Positions 28,601 to 35,867 are shown, counted from the first letter of the stretch. The stretch is 64,000 nucleotides of DNA from Microbacterium stercoris (GCF_017592545.1 NZ_JAGFOA010000001.1:781587-845586), one strand, 5' to 3'. Translations and numbers: made by a program. The notes: a model not told the origin generated them from the letters alone.

Positions 28601-29520
28601 CGACCGTCGGGAACTACGCGTACTCGATCGGATCCTTCGACGACCCGCTCGTGCGCGGACCGCTGACCGCGCCCGCGAACGCCGGGGCGTACTCGTACGT
28701 GGGCGGATTCCCGGGCGAGCGCAGCCCGGGCGACTACCTCGTGGATGTGGTGTTCACCCCCGACGCGGCTGTGCCCGCGCTGGTCGAGGCGACCCCGGGA
28801 TCCGGGGCGGTGGGCGTGTCGGTGTCGACCCCGGTCGAGGCGCGGTTCGACCGGCCGCTCCCCGCCGAGGCCACGCTGACCCTGAGCTCGGCGGCCGGAC
28901 CGGTCGCAGGCACCGCCGCGCTGACCGAGGGCGGGCTCGTGCTGGCCTTCACCCCCGCCGCGGCGCTCGAGCCGCGCACCGTGTACACCGCCACGGTCTC
29001 CGGATCCGGCGGCGGCGACGTGCAGTGGAGCTTCGAGACCGCGGACGCCGACGGCTGCCCCTGCACGCTCTTCGGCGGCGAGACGCCGGTGACGGGGTCG
29101 GCCGCCGACGGCGCCCGGGTCGAACTCGGCATGCAGTTCACGCCGTCGGAGGCGGGGGTGATCACGGCGATCCGGTTCTACCGCGGGCCGGGAAACCCCG
29201 GTCCGCACTCCGGCACGCTGTGGAGCGCCTCGGGCGATCCCCTCGCGACGGTGACCTTCCCGGAGAGCGGCGTTGGATGGCAGACCGCGCCGCTCTCCGA
29301 GCCCTACGCCGTGCAGGCGGGAACGGCGTACGTCGTGTCGTACCTCGCCCCGTCGGGCGGCTATGCGGCGCAGGCCGACCGCTTCGCCGCGGGCCCGATC
29401 ACCGCAGGCCCCCTCACGGCGTCCGCGCAGAACGGGCGCTACGCCTACGGCGGCGGCTTCCCCCAGGACACCTGGCGCGCCACCAACTACTACGTCGACG
29501 TGGTCTTCGAGCGGGGGTGA
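25606..29520 (+). CDS. Large secreted protein: DMFase-beta-like domain plus three DUF4082 modules
   Basis: This is a 1304-residue secreted protein. A signal peptide spans about 1-34 (cleavage near AEA). A domain like the N,N-dimethylformamidase beta subunit spans about 36-520 (FQTSDTTWQAYNTYGGSS, STGHDEYWSGQQR, FFSGNEMYWRVRW). An Ig-like domain spans about 530-625. Three DUF4082 modules (about 628-786, 900-1052, 1148-1303) alternate with two SbsA-type Ig-like domains. Each DUF4082 copy repeats a RFY-G-GN-G motif, GWQTA and a closing VDV-F strand. The modules are typical of extracellular, glycan- or surface-binding proteins. No wall anchor is seen. The catalytic role is not established; true amidase activity is only one possibility. 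Confidence 0.85.
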   Translation: MSGSTGARGRAAAAALVLFVALGTVVLQTPAEAADGPCGPEGNPIACENAQRGDDPDVWDIEGAGDDDIQGYATDISVDAGQSIGFKIDTDALDYTITIYRTGWYQGDGAREIDTVTPTIDPDPQPECRRDELTDLYDCGDWRVSATWQVPDTAVSGVYIALLERDDTGGRSHITFVVRDDDSHSDILFQTSDTTWQAYNTYGGSSFYQGAMAGRAYELSYNRPFATRGVAAGRDFYFSAEYAMVRFLERNGYDVSYTTGVDSDRRGHLIRNHRVFTSTGHDEYWSGQQRANVEAARDAGVNLAFFSGNEMYWRVRWDGAAAGDPASYRILTSYKETWGNTKLDPSSEWTGTWRDPRFAAPTDGGGLPENALTGTAYMSNHSDLPVTVSAEEGRMRLWRDTGLEHLPDGGSAELAPHTIGYESNEDLDNGARPPGLIRLSTTTGDVPEYLQDFGNVVAPGTTTHHTTMYRAASGALVFSAGSVQWAWGLDQEHDGAGAPADARMQQATANLLADMDALPATLQDDLEAPEAPADTTAPTAVVTSPAAGSRVANGTAVTATGTASDAGGGVVAGVEVSTDDGATWHPATGATSWTYSYVQSGDGPVSLLVRAVDDSANIGTPARVDFGADCPCTVFGTQTPRQAAVDDDGAVELGLRFTPQIDGFAAGVRFYRGEGNTGQHVGTLWTADHQRLSTVQFADDAALGWQTARFASAVPLTAGQTYVVSYAAPAGHYASQPDAFWSRGLHAPPLAVAGGFGAEPAGVYAAPGSFPSASWGSSHYFVDVIFVTVDDSPLTVVGQQPLAGSSSVSRSTQIAAILSKPIDPASAQLTVAGPDGAAIAGGVSYDAASRRIVFAPTEPLAPAAAYTATVSAQDPQGRPIEGSATWTFTTAAEDRPEGVCPCSLFADSTEPMLLEVPETAALTLGVRFAPSSAGTVTAIRFYKGPGNTGEHRGELWTAAGSRIADVTFPAETTQGWQTAVFDQPVRLDAGAEYIAAYATTVGNYAYSIGSFDDPLVRGPLTAPANAGAYSYVGGFPGERSPGDYLVDVVFTPDAAVPALVEATPGSGAVGVSVSTPVEARFDRPLPAEATLTLSSAAGPVAGTAALTEGGLVLAFTPAAALEPRTVYTATVSGSGGGDVQWSFETADADGCPCTLFGGETPVTGSAADGARVELGMQFTPSEAGVITAIRFYRGPGNPGPHSGTLWSASGDPLATVTFPESGVGWQTAPLSEPYAVQAGTAYVVSYLAPSGGYAAQADRFAAGPITAGPLTASAQNGRYAYGGGFPQDTWRATNYYVDVVFERG

Positions 29521-29527
29521 GTCGCGG

Positions 29528-29554
29528 GCCCGCCGCCCGGTGGGTGCGGCGGGC
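29528..29554 (+). terminator. GC-rich hairpin after the large secreted protein
   Basis: A 9-bp perfect stem (GCCCGCCGC at 29528-29536 with GCGGCGGGC at 29546-29554) lies eight bases after the stop. There is no T-tract. Confidence 0.55.
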
Positions 29555-29571
29555 GTCCGGGGTTGGGTCGG

Positions 29572-29642
29572 GCGTTGACTAGTCTTCCGCGGGATTACTA
29601 GTCCCGCCTGGACTAGTAATCCCGCGTGGGACTAGTCAATGA
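29572..29642. repeat. 71-bp CTAGT palindrome, copy B
   Basis: This copy has the same orientation and outline as copies A and C. Its arms carry ACTAGT at the outer and inner positions, and CGCGGGATTACTAGTCC on the left mirrors GGACTAGTAATCCCGCG on the right. It sits between the convergent 25606 and 29689 genes. Confidence 0.92.
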
Positions 29643-29688
29643 CCGGTGAGGTGGCACCCCCGGCGCGTCATCACCCGGCTGGCCGGGG

Positions 29689-30624
29689 TCAGTGGCGCGG
29701 TCGACGGACGGTGCGCCCGCCGTTCGCGATGGACGCGATCACACGAGGGTCGACCGGACGGATCCGGGGCACTCCCGCACCGATGAGGATCCGATCCAGC
29801 CGCGCGGGCGTCATGACGTCGCCCCACTCCCAGTGCACCGATCGCTCGACGGCGACCTGCAGTTCGATGTCGCGACGGCGCTGATCCCGGATCTTCGCCT
29901 CGGCGTCGAGGATGTCGCCGCGGAAGTACTTCTCGTCGCCGTCGGCGTCGCCGGCGACGCCGACGGACGGCCAGTAGAAGTCCGGGCGGCGTTCTCTGTC
30001 ATCGAGCAGGAACGTCCGCTGCAGTTCCGGATCCTCGAATCCGAGCAGGCTGATCATCACCCGGCTCACGCTCTCGAGCACCGACTCGGCGGCGGCATCC
30101 GCGCGCCGCACAGCGTCCCATGCGCGAGAACGGCCGCGCGGATTCCGCTGCGCCCGGAGCCGGTCGGCGATCTCATCCAGATTCGCGCCCATCCGAAGCG
30201 CGGCGTCGAGGGTGGCGACGCCGAAGGCGAGCGGCAGCACCCGGATGAGATCGACGACCGTGTCGACCAGCGTCGTCACGCGCACCCCGTTGATCCGGGT
30301 CTCTTCTCGCCCGTCCACGCCCGTATGGGTCAGCACGTCCTTCTGTCGATAGGAGTGACCGGCGATGTCGGCGAAGACGTGCACGTAACGGGGTTCTCCG
30401 AAGACGGGCAGGCCGAGCTCGGATGCCGCGGATTCCCATCCGAGCAGCGGATCCGCCAGCGCGATGGTCGCGGCGCGCACTCGTTCGCGATAGCGCTCCC
30501 ATGGTGCCAGCGCGTGCCAGCGCGTCTTGCGCGCGCGCACTCCCCGCCGCACGAACTCGGTGCCGCGGCGGTCTTGCGCGGGGGAGTTCTGGTGAGTCCA
30601 CACGAGGGGCGACTTCTCGATCAT
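29689..30624 (-). CDS. AbiEi-antitoxin-like / DUF559-type protein
   Basis: This 311-residue protein resembles the large actinobacterial group annotated as type IV TA AbiEi-like regulators or DUF559 proteins. An N-terminal region of about 180 residues ends near ADAAAESVLESVSRVMI. The C-terminal part has the VSR/DUF559 nuclease-like pattern: RRPDFYWPSVGVAGDADGD, EKY, then a charged AKIRDQRRRDIEL helix. No toxin partner is adjacent, so an active toxin-antitoxin pair is not supported. The gene lies alone between palindrome copies B and C. A CAACGT hexamer six bases before the ATG may give a leaderless transcript. DNA-binding or nuclease function is inferred. Confidence 0.7.
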   Translation of the reverse strand: MIEKSPLVWTHQNSPAQDRRGTEFVRRGVRARKTRWHALAPWERYRERVRAATIALADPLLGWESAASELGLPVFGEPRYVHVFADIAGHSYRQKDVLTHTGVDGREETRINGVRVTTLVDTVVDLIRVLPLAFGVATLDAALRMGANLDEIADRLRAQRNPRGRSRAWDAVRRADAAAESVLESVSRVMISLLGFEDPELQRTFLLDDRERRPDFYWPSVGVAGDADGDEKYFRGDILDAEAKIRDQRRRDIELQVAVERSVHWEWGDVMTPARLDRILIGAGVPRIRPVDPRVIASIANGGRTVRRPRH

Positions 30625-30752
30625 CCGCCTACGTTGACGGATCCGCGGCGCCGGATCATCGAGATGCGCGGCCTGTGGACACCGCTGGCCCCTGTGCCGC
30701 TCGGTGGACGAGTCTCGGGGCGGGATCAGCCTGCGTCCGTCCTCACGTCGAG

Positions 30753-30823
30753 GCGTTGACTTGTCTTCCGCGGGATTACTAGTCCAGCCTGGACTAGTAA
30801 TCCCGCGCGGGACTAGTCAACGC
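30753..30823. repeat. 71-bp CTAGT palindrome, copy C
   Basis: It matches copies A and B, but the outer left ACTAGT has become ACTTGT. Centre AGCCT. It lies 129 bases upstream of the AbiEi-like gene, whose other side carries copy B in the same orientation. Confidence 0.92.
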
Positions 30824-30834
30824 CCGAACGCCGA

Positions 30835-30971
30835 GCCACCGGGACCCGCGCAAGCCGCCCGCGACGCCGCAACGCGACCGCCCACGGGCCCACGGACCCG
30901 CGACCCGCTGCCCGCGCCGCCCCGCCGCCCCGCCGCCCGCGCCGCCCCGCCGCCCGCCCGCCGCCTGCGCG
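30835..30971. other. Low-complexity C- and G-rich spacer
   Basis: This is the rest of the 347-bp gap between the AbiEi-like and cofE genes. It consists mainly of CCGCCC/CCGCGC runs without an open reading frame of coding character, a promoter motif or a clear hairpin. I see nothing functional in it. Confidence 0.6.
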
Positions 30972-31739
30972 TCAGCGCGCGGCGGATCCGGCGGCGTAGC
31001 CCTCGGCGTAGGCCTCGTCGTAGCCGAGGCGGAACATGTCGCGCTCGCCCGTGCGCGGGATGCTGCGCGCGCCGGGCAGATCGAGGTCGCCCACGAGGTC
31101 GGCGCGGCCGCGCACAACGGCCACCGGCATGCCGGTGGCCTTGCGCTTGACGAGGTCGGCGGCGGCGCACAGCTCGTCGGCGACGCATGGGAGGGTCACC
31201 GCGAGCGCGCGTCCCTGCGCGTCGGTCGAACCGCGCAGGTCGTCGAAGACGTGCACGCCGGCGGCGCCGATGGCGTTGTCGGTCTGCCCGTCGCGCCAGG
31301 CGCGGCCGAGCGTGTCCGACACCAGCACCCCCAGCTGCACGCCGAATCGGTCGCGAAGACCTTGCGCGAGCGCACGCGCGGACGCATCCGGATCCACCGG
31401 AAGCAGCAGCACCGTGCCCTCGGGGGTGTTCGAGGCGTCCACGCCGGCCGCGGCCGACACGATGCCGAGGCGGTTCTCGACGATGCGGGTCACGTGCGAG
31501 CCGTCGGGCGACGTGCGAGTCGCGACCACGCGCACCGTCTCCGAGGTGATCGCGTCCTCACGGTCGGCGGCCTCGACGAAGCGGCCCTCCGCCTTCGAGA
31601 CGATCTTGCTCGTCACGACCAGGATGTCGCCGTCCCGCAGCGGCGTTCCCGACGCGTCGACGGCGTCGCCGATCAGCGCGACCAGGTCGGATCCGGCCGT
31701 CACCTCGCCGATGCCGGCGAGCGCCCAGACAGAGAGCAC
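30972..31739 (-). CDS. cofE: Coenzyme F420-0:L-glutamate ligase (CofE/FbiB N-terminal type)
   Basis: This 255-residue cytoplasmic ligase adds glutamates to the side chain of coenzyme F420. Family motifs visible are [18 protein letters not shown], then [51 protein letters not shown] and [12 protein letters not shown]. It lacks the nitroreductase-like C-terminal domain of mycobacterial FbiB, so it is the stand-alone form. The GTG start at 31739 is four bases after the GNAT stop, without its own SD, so it is translated by coupling. Use of F420 fits the LLM-class oxidoreductase at 53116. Confidence 0.92.
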   Translation of the reverse strand: MLSVWALAGIGEVTAGSDLVALIGDAVDASGTPLRDGDILVVTSKIVSKAEGRFVEAADREDAITSETVRVVATRTSPDGSHVTRIVENRLGIVSAAAGVDASNTPEGTVLLLPVDPDASARALAQGLRDRFGVQLGVLVSDTLGRAWRDGQTDNAIGAAGVHVFDDLRGSTDAQGRALAVTLPCVADELCAAADLVKRKATGMPVAVVRGRADLVGDLDLPGARSIPRTGERDMFRLGYDEAYAEGYAAGSAAR

Positions 31740-31743
31740 CGGA

Positions 31744-32250
31744 TCAGGGGCGGACGTACCGCACCTCGGTGATCGTCTCACCGAGGAAGATCTCGTCGCG
31801 CTTGCCGTCGACGTGGAAGCCGCGCTTCTCGTAGAAGGTGCGCGCGCCCGGGTACTGCTCGGCCAGCCAGAGGTAGAGCGGCTCGCCGTCGTCGACGACC
31901 GCGTCGAACAGCTTGCGGCCGATGCCCTTGCGGTGCCACGAATCGAGCAGGTACACGAAGTAGAACTCGCGAGCGGCGGGGGCGTCCGCGTCGCGCGCCG
32001 GACCGGAGGCGGCGAAGCCGATGATCTCGCCGTTGACGAGCGCGGCGGCGTGGCGGATCTCGTCGCCCTGGTCGGCGTAGTGGGTCCACAGCTCCGCCAG
32101 TCGGCGGGGCGAGACGTTCTCGAGCGTCGCGGTCGAGATGATCCCGTCGTAGGTCTCGTGCCACACCTGGGCGTGCACGCGGCCCATGGCCTCGGCATCC
32201 ACGTCGCGGATCGGGCGGATCAGCACATCATCGAGCGTTTCGGTCCCCAT
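31744..32250 (-). CDS. GNAT family N-acetyltransferase
   Basis: This 168-residue acetyltransferase uses acetyl-CoA to modify a small molecule or protein amine. The core has [12 protein letters not shown], the acetyl-CoA loop [16 protein letters not shown] (the usual Q/R-x-x-G-x-G/A site) and [16 protein letters not shown] at the end. It heads the unit with cofE. A TAGGCT -10 lies seven bases before the ATG, so the transcript is probably leaderless. The substrate is unknown. Confidence 0.9.
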   Translation of the reverse strand: MGTETLDDVLIRPIRDVDAEAMGRVHAQVWHETYDGIISTATLENVSPRRLAELWTHYADQGDEIRHAAALVNGEIIGFAASGPARDADAPAAREFYFVYLLDSWHRKGIGRKLFDAVVDDGEPLYLWLAEQYPGARTFYEKRGFHVDGKRDEIFLGETITEVRYVRP

Positions 32251-32257
32251 GGGGCAG

Positions 32258-32263
32258 AGCCTA
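32258..32263 (-). promoter_or_regulatory. -10 TAGGCT of the GNAT-cofE unit, leaderless type
   Basis: Read on the - strand, TAGGCT ends seven bases before the ATG at 32250, and no SD intervenes. It is the same hexamer as at putA. Confidence 0.6.
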
Positions 32264-32299
32264 CGCACCCTGCTCGACACGGAGGAAATCGAGCGGGAT

Positions 32300-32320
32300 C
32301 GTTGTCGGAGAGTGACAACG
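32300..32320. promoter_or_regulatory. 7-bp inverted repeat in a divergent promoter region
   Basis: CGTTGTC (32300-32306) and GACAACG (32314-32320) are perfect inverted repeats separated by seven bases. They lie between the divergent GNAT and thioesterase genes. A dimeric regulator site is possible, but no regulator gene is nearby. Confidence 0.35.
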
Positions 32321-32361
32321 AAGACGCCGTGCTCTGGCCGGTCGTGCCAGCATCGGCGTCC

Positions 32362-32931
32362 GTGAACGTTCTCTGGCGCACCCTGCTCGTGATGGCCGTG
32401 GCCCGGCGTCGCCGCCGTCGCGAGGGTCGTCTCCCCGCCACGGCGGTGGGACGCATCCGGATCACCACCCTGCCCACCGACATCGACCTGCTGCGACACA
32501 TGAACAACGGCCGCTACCTGTCGCTGTTCGACCTCGGGCGGTGGGATCTGATGGTGCGCACGGGCCTGCTCGAGGTGCTGGAAGAGCGCGGCTGGTATCC
32601 GGTCGTCGGCAGCGAGACGATCACGTTCCGCAGGTCGCTGAACCTCTGGCAGCGGTTCGAGCTGCAGAGCAGGTGGATCGGCCACGACGACCGGGCGATG
32701 TACCTCGAGCACCGCGCGGTTGTGAACGGTGAGGTGTACGCGACGGCGACGATCCGGGCCCGCATGCTGAGCCGCAAGGGCGGCACGGTGCCGATCCAGG
32801 ACGTGCTCGACGCGCTCGAGCTGCCGGAGGAGCTTCCCGTCGTGCCGAGCTGGATGCACGAGTGGGCCGAGCACGTCGCCCTGCCCTCGACCCGCCGCCC
32901 GGCGCCCAGCGACTGGGATGGTCCCCGCTAA
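32362..32931 (+). CDS. Acyl-CoA thioesterase-like hotdog-fold protein
   Basis: This 189-residue protein has the hotdog (4HBT) signature DIDLLRHMNNGRYLSLFDLG, where D and N-x-R are the active-site region of the YbgC/thioesterase group. The later strand block is TITFRRSLNLWQRFELQS. Such enzymes hydrolyse acyl-CoA thioesters in the cytoplasm. An N-terminal stretch has ARRRRRRE. The GTG at 32362 is preferred because the encoded protein begins just before the conserved part, but the upstream GTGs at 32329 and 32344 cannot be excluded. Confidence 0.82.
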   Translation: MNVLWRTLLVMAVARRRRRREGRLPATAVGRIRITTLPTDIDLLRHMNNGRYLSLFDLGRWDLMVRTGLLEVLEERGWYPVVGSETITFRRSLNLWQRFELQSRWIGHDDRAMYLEHRAVVNGEVYATATIRARMLSRKGGTVPIQDVLDALELPEELPVVPSWMHEWAEHVALPSTRRPAPSDWDGPR

Positions 32932-32934
32932 CCT
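32929..32934 (+). promoter_or_regulatory. -10 TAACCT of membrane protein A, leaderless type
   Basis: TAACCT ends seven bases before the ATG at 32942. Its first three bases are the stop codon (TAA, 32929-32931) of the thioesterase gene. Confidence 0.6.
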
Positions 32935-32941
32935 GACCTGC

Positions 32942-34240
32942 ATGTTCGCCATGCGCATCGCCACCGATGTGTGGCGCATCGTGTCGCACCGGTGGATGCC
33001 CCTGCTCTCCTGGTGGATCGCCGGCGTGGTGCTGCGCGATCTGATCCTGCACGCGGCCGCGCAGGTGGCGGGCTTCAGCCCCTGGGTCGCGGTGTTCGTG
33101 GTGGCGCTGGCGATGCTGATCCGGCTCATCGCGTTCGTCGCGATGCTCATGGTGGTGCGCGACGAGCTCGACGGGCTGGCGGATCCGCATCCGCCCGGAA
33201 TCGGCGAGTTCCTGCGCGCGGTGCTCGGCGCCGCGGGCCCCTTCGCGGTCTTCTACTACGTGAGCGGCCTGCTCGAGCAGGACTGGCGTTCGTACATCGA
33301 GCTCGCGGGCGACGCGCATCTGGGCACCTGGCTCGCGACCGGCGAGACGCCCGACCTGGGCGTCATCGGCTTCAACCTGCCCACGGCCGCGGTGATCGTC
33401 GTCTGCCTGGGGCTGCGGATCGCCTGGGGCCGCGCGCAGTCGCGCCTCGTGTGGTGGCTGGCGGCTGTCGCCGTGCTGCTCGAGGTGCTGTGGGTGTTCT
33501 TCACCGAATACGCGTTCGACGACGCGCTCGGCCTCGTCGGCGGCTGGCTCGAGGGGCGCCAGGTGGGCGTGTGGCTCACCGACGCCCGGGCGGCGCTGGC
33601 CGAGTGGGCCGCGCCGCTGGCCGTCGTGTGGGACGCGATCTCGCCGGTTGTGGCGATCCTTTTCGAGGCGCTGTTCGTGCCCATCGCCTGGATGCTCGCC
33701 GCGGCGACCGTGTACGGCCGCGCCATCGCCGACGACGACGCCCCGCGCGCCCGCGTCTCGGCGGGCCGCAGGATCGGAGACGCCGTGGTCGGCGAGGTCG
33801 TCGATCAGACCGACACCCTGCGCGACGCGTTCCGCCTGATGCGCCGCACCGGCCCGCTGCTCATCGCGACGTACTGCCTCGTCTACGCGCTGGTCGGCCT
33901 GTTCGAGCCGGTGGTGCTGTGGGTGGCCTCGCGCCTCGTCGGCCCACACGGACGCGAGGGCCTGCTGCACGCGGCGCTGCCGGCGCTCACGCTCATCCCG
34001 ACGCTGATCGTCACCCCGCTGCTCACCGCGCTCGTCGCGGCGGCCTGCAACGCGGCGGTGGCCCGCTTCGCACCCGGATCCCTCGTGGCGGAAGAGGACG
34101 GATCCGGATCAGGAGGGCCCGTCGACGACGAAGCGCAGCTGCTCGCGCCCGTCGTCTCCCGTGATGTCGACCGCGACGAGCAGGTCGTCGGAGATGTCGC
34201 CGGGCACGAGGAAGAGCGCCCGCAGCTCTCCGGGGGCTGA
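32942..34240 (+). CDS. Polytopic membrane protein A of a duplicated block, unknown function
   Basis: This 432-residue membrane protein has roughly eight membrane segments. I do not recognise its family. It is a clear paralog of the protein at 35984: both have an HRWMPLLSWW-like start, a VAMLMVVRDEL segment after helix 2, RLMRRTGPLLI, a VGPH motif and LIPTL-PLLTAL near the end. Residues 390-432 are encoded in DNA antisense to the next gene (34109-34240), and this acidic tail has no counterpart in the paralog, which suggests loss of an earlier stop codon. The start follows a leaderless promoter. Confidence 0.82.
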   Translation: MFAMRIATDVWRIVSHRWMPLLSWWIAGVVLRDLILHAAAQVAGFSPWVAVFVVALAMLIRLIAFVAMLMVVRDELDGLADPHPPGIGEFLRAVLGAAGPFAVFYYVSGLLEQDWRSYIELAGDAHLGTWLATGETPDLGVIGFNLPTAAVIVVCLGLRIAWGRAQSRLVWWLAAVAVLLEVLWVFFTEYAFDDALGLVGGWLEGRQVGVWLTDARAALAEWAAPLAVVWDAISPVVAILFEALFVPIAWMLAAATVYGRAIADDDAPRARVSAGRRIGDAVVGEVVDQTDTLRDAFRLMRRTGPLLIATYCLVYALVGLFEPVVLWVASRLVGPHGREGLLHAALPALTLIPTLIVTPLLTALVAAACNAAVARFAPGSLVAEEDGSGSGGPVDDEAQLLAPVVSRDVDRDEQVVGDVAGHEEERPQLSGG

Positions 34241-34663
34241 CGACTCGGCCGCGCAGGACTCCGAGCGCTCGACCTCGTCGAAGATGGCGCCGACCTCGGG
34301 CGACCAGGAGCGCGGTGCGACGGCTCCCGGCCGGTGCTCGATCACGGCGCGGCTCGGAGCCTCCGCCAGGAACTCGATCCGGCACGTCAGCTCACCGTCC
34401 GTCGGCGCGTACGGCACCACCGCTTCGAGCACGCGGGCGCCCGTCGGGAGCGGATCGTCGGGGTCGCGCAGGCCGGTGAGGTCACCGACCTCGGCCGGGC
34501 CCCAGGTCGCGCCGTGCGCCGTGGGCGTCTCCGTGGGGTCGATCAGCGCGGGCACCGCGTCGCCGCCCTGGCGGTCGTAGGACACCCAGGTCGTCCAACC
34601 GAGCACGACCGCGGCCGCGATCACCACCCCGGTCAGCACGAGGGCCTGCCGTGCGCGGGTCAC
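34109..34663 (-). CDS. Block A protein 1: single-pass extracytoplasmic protein with two cysteines
   Basis: This 184-residue protein has an N-terminal helix at about residues 7-27 and an outer domain. It has no recognised family. It is a paralog of the protein at 37236: both have two cysteines about 40 residues apart (ELTCRIEF and SESCAAES), then a conserved FLVP-D strand and a closing V-D-LR strand. The GTG start overlaps the stop of the preceding gene by four bases. It is the last gene of a coupled three-gene operon, and its 3' end overlaps the convergent membrane protein gene by 132 bp. Confidence 0.75.
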   Translation of the reverse strand: MTRARQALVLTGVVIAAAVVLGWTTWVSYDRQGGDAVPALIDPTETPTAHGATWGPAEVGDLTGLRDPDDPLPTGARVLEAVVPYAPTDGELTCRIEFLAEAPSRAVIEHRPGAVAPRSWSPEVGAIFDEVERSESCAAESSAPGELRALFLVPGDISDDLLVAVDITGDDGREQLRFVVDGPS

Positions 34664-35226
34664 GACGCCCACGCTGCGCGCTCCACGCGCTCCATCGGCG
34701 ACACCTCGATCGCGCCCAGGTCGAGCTCGGCCACGACCCGGTCGTCGAAGCCCTCCTCGACGTCGGGTACCAGGCGCAGGGTGGCGTGCGCGTCGAGGTC
34801 GTCGGGCGCGATCTCGAACACCACGCTTCCCCGCAGCGGCAGGCCGGCGTGCAGCTTCGTGTCGTCGAGCGTGCCGTCGATGTGCGAGACCGCGTAGTAG
34901 GTGCGCGCGCCGACGAGAAGCTCGACGCGACCGAAGGCGGCACGCGGATCGGCGCCGGTCGCCTCGGCCACGAGGTCGACGATCACGTAGTCGCCCTCGA
35001 TTGTGCCCTCGTCGGTCTCGATCGCCTTCGCGAGGCGCACCTCCGGCAGCGACGCGCTGAACGTGCGGCCGGTCACGGCGCCCCCGCCCACCTCGAGGGG
35101 CAGGTCGAAGGGCAGACTCGCCGCGCGGGTGCCGTAGACGAGGTGCTGATGCGGCGTCACCGCAGTGAGCACGCAGGCCGCCGCCGCGACGCCGATCGCC
35201 GCGAGCCACACCATCGGCCGGGTCAT
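34660..35226 (-). CDS. Block A protein 2: membrane-anchored extracytoplasmic protein
   Basis: This 188-residue protein has a signal-anchor helix (PMVWLAAIGVAAAACVL) and a beta-rich outer domain. It is a paralog of the protein at 37748: LVGARTYYAVSHIDG pairs with IHIGERTFSPSE, and the C-terminal patterns match (RLVPDVEEGFDDRVVAELDL against RLEFGYDDVNEELDSAILLD). Strands such as YVIVDLVAEATG recall DUF4352/immunoglobulin-like lipoprotein domains, but this is only a pattern impression. It overlaps both neighbours by four bases. Confidence 0.75.
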   Translation of the reverse strand: MTRPMVWLAAIGVAAAACVLTAVTPHQHLVYGTRAASLPFDLPLEVGGGAVTGRTFSASLPEVRLAKAIETDEGTIEGDYVIVDLVAEATGADPRAAFGRVELLVGARTYYAVSHIDGTLDDTKLHAGLPLRGSVVFEIAPDDLDAHATLRLVPDVEEGFDDRVVAELDLGAIEVSPMERVERAAWAS

Positions 35227-35867
35227 TCGGTCATCCCCGTGCGGTCGTCGACGGGCACGTCGAGTTCGGCGACCGGGGTGTGGTCGTCCCAGGTCCACTC
35301 GTCGCCGAGCACCTCGAGCTGCCGCAGCCGCCCGTCCGAGAACGTGACGTGCAGCGTCGAGCCGGGCTCGACCGATCCGGCTGGCACATCCCAGCGCAGC
35401 GTGGCGGGCGTCACGACACCCGGCTGCAGCCAGCCGAGCGGGCCCCCGTCGGCGCGCGTGGCGCGATCCGGCCGCTGCTCTGGGACCGGATCGAAGGTCA
35501 TGACCTCGCTGATCGCGTCCTCGGGGCTGAGCGGCTGGGTCCACGGGTTGACGAGCTCGAGCCGCACGATGAGCGCCTGCTCGTCGTCGCCGAGGAAGAG
35601 ATCCGGATCGTCGGTGAGCTCGGCCGACAGCACGGTCGCCGAGAGCTGCTTGTTGACGTGAGCCTCGCCGGGCTCGAGCTGCGCGAGAGGCGCCTCCTCG
35701 CGATGTGCCGGGGCGAAGCCGCCCAGCACCGCGACCGCGCCGGCCGCGGCGGCGATCACGCCGACGGCGATCCAGAACCCGCGCCCCATCGTCGCGAGTC
35801 GCACGCGCGAGCGGCGAAACCACAGCGCGAGCATGCGCCGAGCCGTCCTCCACGTCGCCACAGACAC
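35223..35867 (-). CDS. Block A protein 3: membrane-anchored extracytoplasmic protein, operon head
   Basis: This 214-residue protein has a basic N-terminus (RTARRMLALWFRRSRVRL), a membrane helix at about 30-50 and an outer domain beginning LAQLEPGEAHVNKQLSATV. It is a paralog of the protein at 38359, sharing LEPGE, a VRLELVN or VTVTFTN strand, LQPG-x-x-T-x-x-W and GSTLHVTFSD or GDTLRVTIGD. The fold pattern resembles DUF4352 (uncertain). GTG at 35867 lies six bases from a TAGGGT -10, so it heads the operon from a leaderless transcript. Confidence 0.75.
   Translation of the reverse strand: MSVATWRTARRMLALWFRRSRVRLATMGRGFWIAVGVIAAAAGAVAVLGGFAPAHREEAPLAQLEPGEAHVNKQLSATVLSAELTDDPDLFLGDDEQALIVRLELVNPWTQPLSPEDAISEVMTFDPVPEQRPDRATRADGGPLGWLQPGVVTPATLRWDVPAGSVEPGSTLHVTFSDGRLRQLEVLGDEWTWDDHTPVAELDVPVDDRTGMTE

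Noticed and set aside
22469..29208. Very long - strand frames that would fuse the PD40-like or Pro/Asp-rich proteins to upstream sequence
   Set aside because: The real genes start at 23470 and 25512 with overlap coupling or a strong SD; the upstream parts are antisense to the MFS and large secreted protein genes.
29689..30624. Type IV toxin-antitoxin pair
   Set aside because: Only an AbiEi-like protein is present; no nucleotidyltransferase (AbiEii) toxin gene is adjacent.
30972..32198. CofE fused to an N-terminal extension
   Set aside because: The extension is an out-of-frame reading of the GNAT gene; CofE begins at the GTG at 31739.
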